Shown one piece after another: positions 63,320 through 64,000 of a DNA stretch of 64,000 nt. How positions within the stretch are numbered: position 1 is the first letter of the stretch; every line of letters begins with the position of its first letter. A program made the position numbers and the translations under genes. Location: the NCBI RefSeq assembly GCF_002019705.1, contig NZ_KV917377.1:124001-188000 (forward strand), written 5' to 3'. The notes under the pieces are model-generated. The model searched no databases. It worked only from the letters and a program-made list of their open reading frames with translations, and was not told the origin of the DNA. The stretch comes from Shouchella patagoniensis. Its GTDB lineage: Bacteria > Bacillota > Bacilli > Bacillales > Bacillaceae_D.

Positions 63320-64000
63320 ATGGAACAAATTTATCTTGACCATGCTGCAACGTCTCTTTTGCACCCAGCAGCGTTAGATGCGATGTTACCTTATTTTGCG
63401 GAGGATTTTGGCAATCCCTCAAGTACACATCAATTTGGAAGGGTTGCGAGACAAGGTTTAATGGAAGCTCGTAAGACAATTGCTGCTTATTTGCAAGCAA
63501 CAGAACATGAGGTCTTGTTTACAAGTGGTGGTACAGAAGCAAATAATCTTGCTTTAATTGGCTATGCACGGGCGAATAGAGAAAAAGGAAATCATATTAT
63601 TACGACCGAGATCGAACATCATGCCGTTTTGCATACATTAGATCAATTAAAGTCTGAAGGGTTTTTAGTAACATACTTGAAAGTGAATGAAGAGGGTCTC
63701 GTTTCTATTGAGGACGTTCGTAAGGCATTAACGGACAAGACGATCCTTGTTTCGGTAATGTATGGAAACAATGAGGTTGGGGTTGTACAACCGATTGAAG
63801 AAATTGGTGAACTTCTATTAGGTCATCAAGCAGTTTTCCATACAGATGCAGTTCAAGCAGCAGGACTCTTGTCACTTGACGTCGAAGCTCTGAATGTTGA
63901 CATGATGTCTATTGCTAGTCATAAATTGAATGGTCCAAAAGGTGTTGGATGTTTGTATGTTCGGGACCGATTAAAACTTTCACCATTATTTTTTGGTGGT
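63320..64000 (+). CDS. Cysteine desulfurase (IscS/YrvO type), 3' end outside window
   Basis: The first 227 codons are open to the window edge. Visible are the N-terminus IYLDHAATSLLHPAALDAM, GNPSSTHQFGR, FTSGGTEANNLALIGYA, MYGNNEVGVVQPIEEIG, HTDAVQAAG and the PLP-lysine segment SHKLNGPKG. YrvO supplies sulfur to TrmU for tRNA 2-thiouridine in B. subtilis. ATG 63320 is preceded by GGAAGGTG and follows cymR by 23 bases. It is distinct from the nad-linked desulfurase at 26642-27757. Confidence 0.93.
   Translation, partial: MEQIYLDHAATSLLHPAALDAMLPYFAEDFGNPSSTHQFGRVARQGLMEARKTIAAYLQATEHEVLFTSGGTEANNLALIGYARANREKGNHIITTEIEHHAVLHTLDQLKSEGFLVTYLKVNEEGLVSIEDVRKALTDKTILVSVMYGNNEVGVVQPIEEIGELLLGHQAVFHTDAVQAAGLLSLDVEALNVDMMSIASHKLNGPKGVGCLYVRDRLKLSPLFFGG

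Overview
The window reads as chromosomal core from a spore-forming, probably alkaliphilic member of the Bacillaceae. It carries spo0B, safA, coxA, bofC, spoVB, rsfA, yhaL and tiny YjcZ-type sporulation genes. Gene order is close to that of Bacillus subtilis, Shine-Dalgarno sites are strong (AAAGGAGG-like), and exported proteins are very acidic (the PrsA tail is almost all Glu), as is common in alkaliphiles. I see no phage, insertion sequence, CRISPR array, rRNA or tRNA gene. I cannot fix the genus from sequence alone.

Layout. Positions 1-22,060 follow the B. subtilis yhe/yha/hem segment: yheE, yheB, yheA and a yhaX-like gene; a secretion-stress two-component system (cssRS) placed here; yhaM, yhaL, prsA, hpr, serC, hit, ecsABC, ccdA, pbpF and hemE-hemH-hemY. 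At about 22,090-22,600 there is a minus-strand cluster of three very small genes (21 aa, 23 aa and a 47-aa YrzI-like protein). It has its own promoter, and alternative hairpins lie between the first two genes. From 22,741 synteny jumps to spo0B-obg-pheB-pheA, the divergent NAD biosynthesis locus (niaR-nifS / nadB-nadC-nadA) with a NiaR-like operator, safA-coxA, a small CuA-type lipoprotein and bofC. The DNA repair, tRNA modification and secretion block follows: ruvAB, queA, tgt, yajC, spoVB, comN, secD, secF, recJ, apt, relA, dtd.

An accessory three-gene carbohydrate-type cassette (LacI regulator, ThuA-like protein, Gfo/Idh/MocA oxidoreductase) sits between dtd and the hisS-aspS operon, which has a T-box leader. 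A SAM-I riboswitch precedes a short homoserine dehydrogenase. 6S RNA, tcdA, rsfA, rarA, cymR and the start of a cysteine desulfurase gene close the window.

Functional links. Secretion is a recurring theme: cssRS, prsA, ecsAB, yajC, secD, secF. So are haem synthesis by the coproporphyrin route (hemEHY), de novo NAD synthesis with its own desulfurase and repressor, sporulation, and cysteine/methionine control (cymR with a desulfurase, and the SAM riboswitch on hom). The least explained parts are the small-peptide cluster with its attenuator-like hairpins, the hairpin that buries the coxA ribosome binding site, two small barrel-like/Gly-Tyr-rich/membrane proteins, a HAD protein without its nucleophile, and the LacI-ThuA-oxidoreductase cassette.
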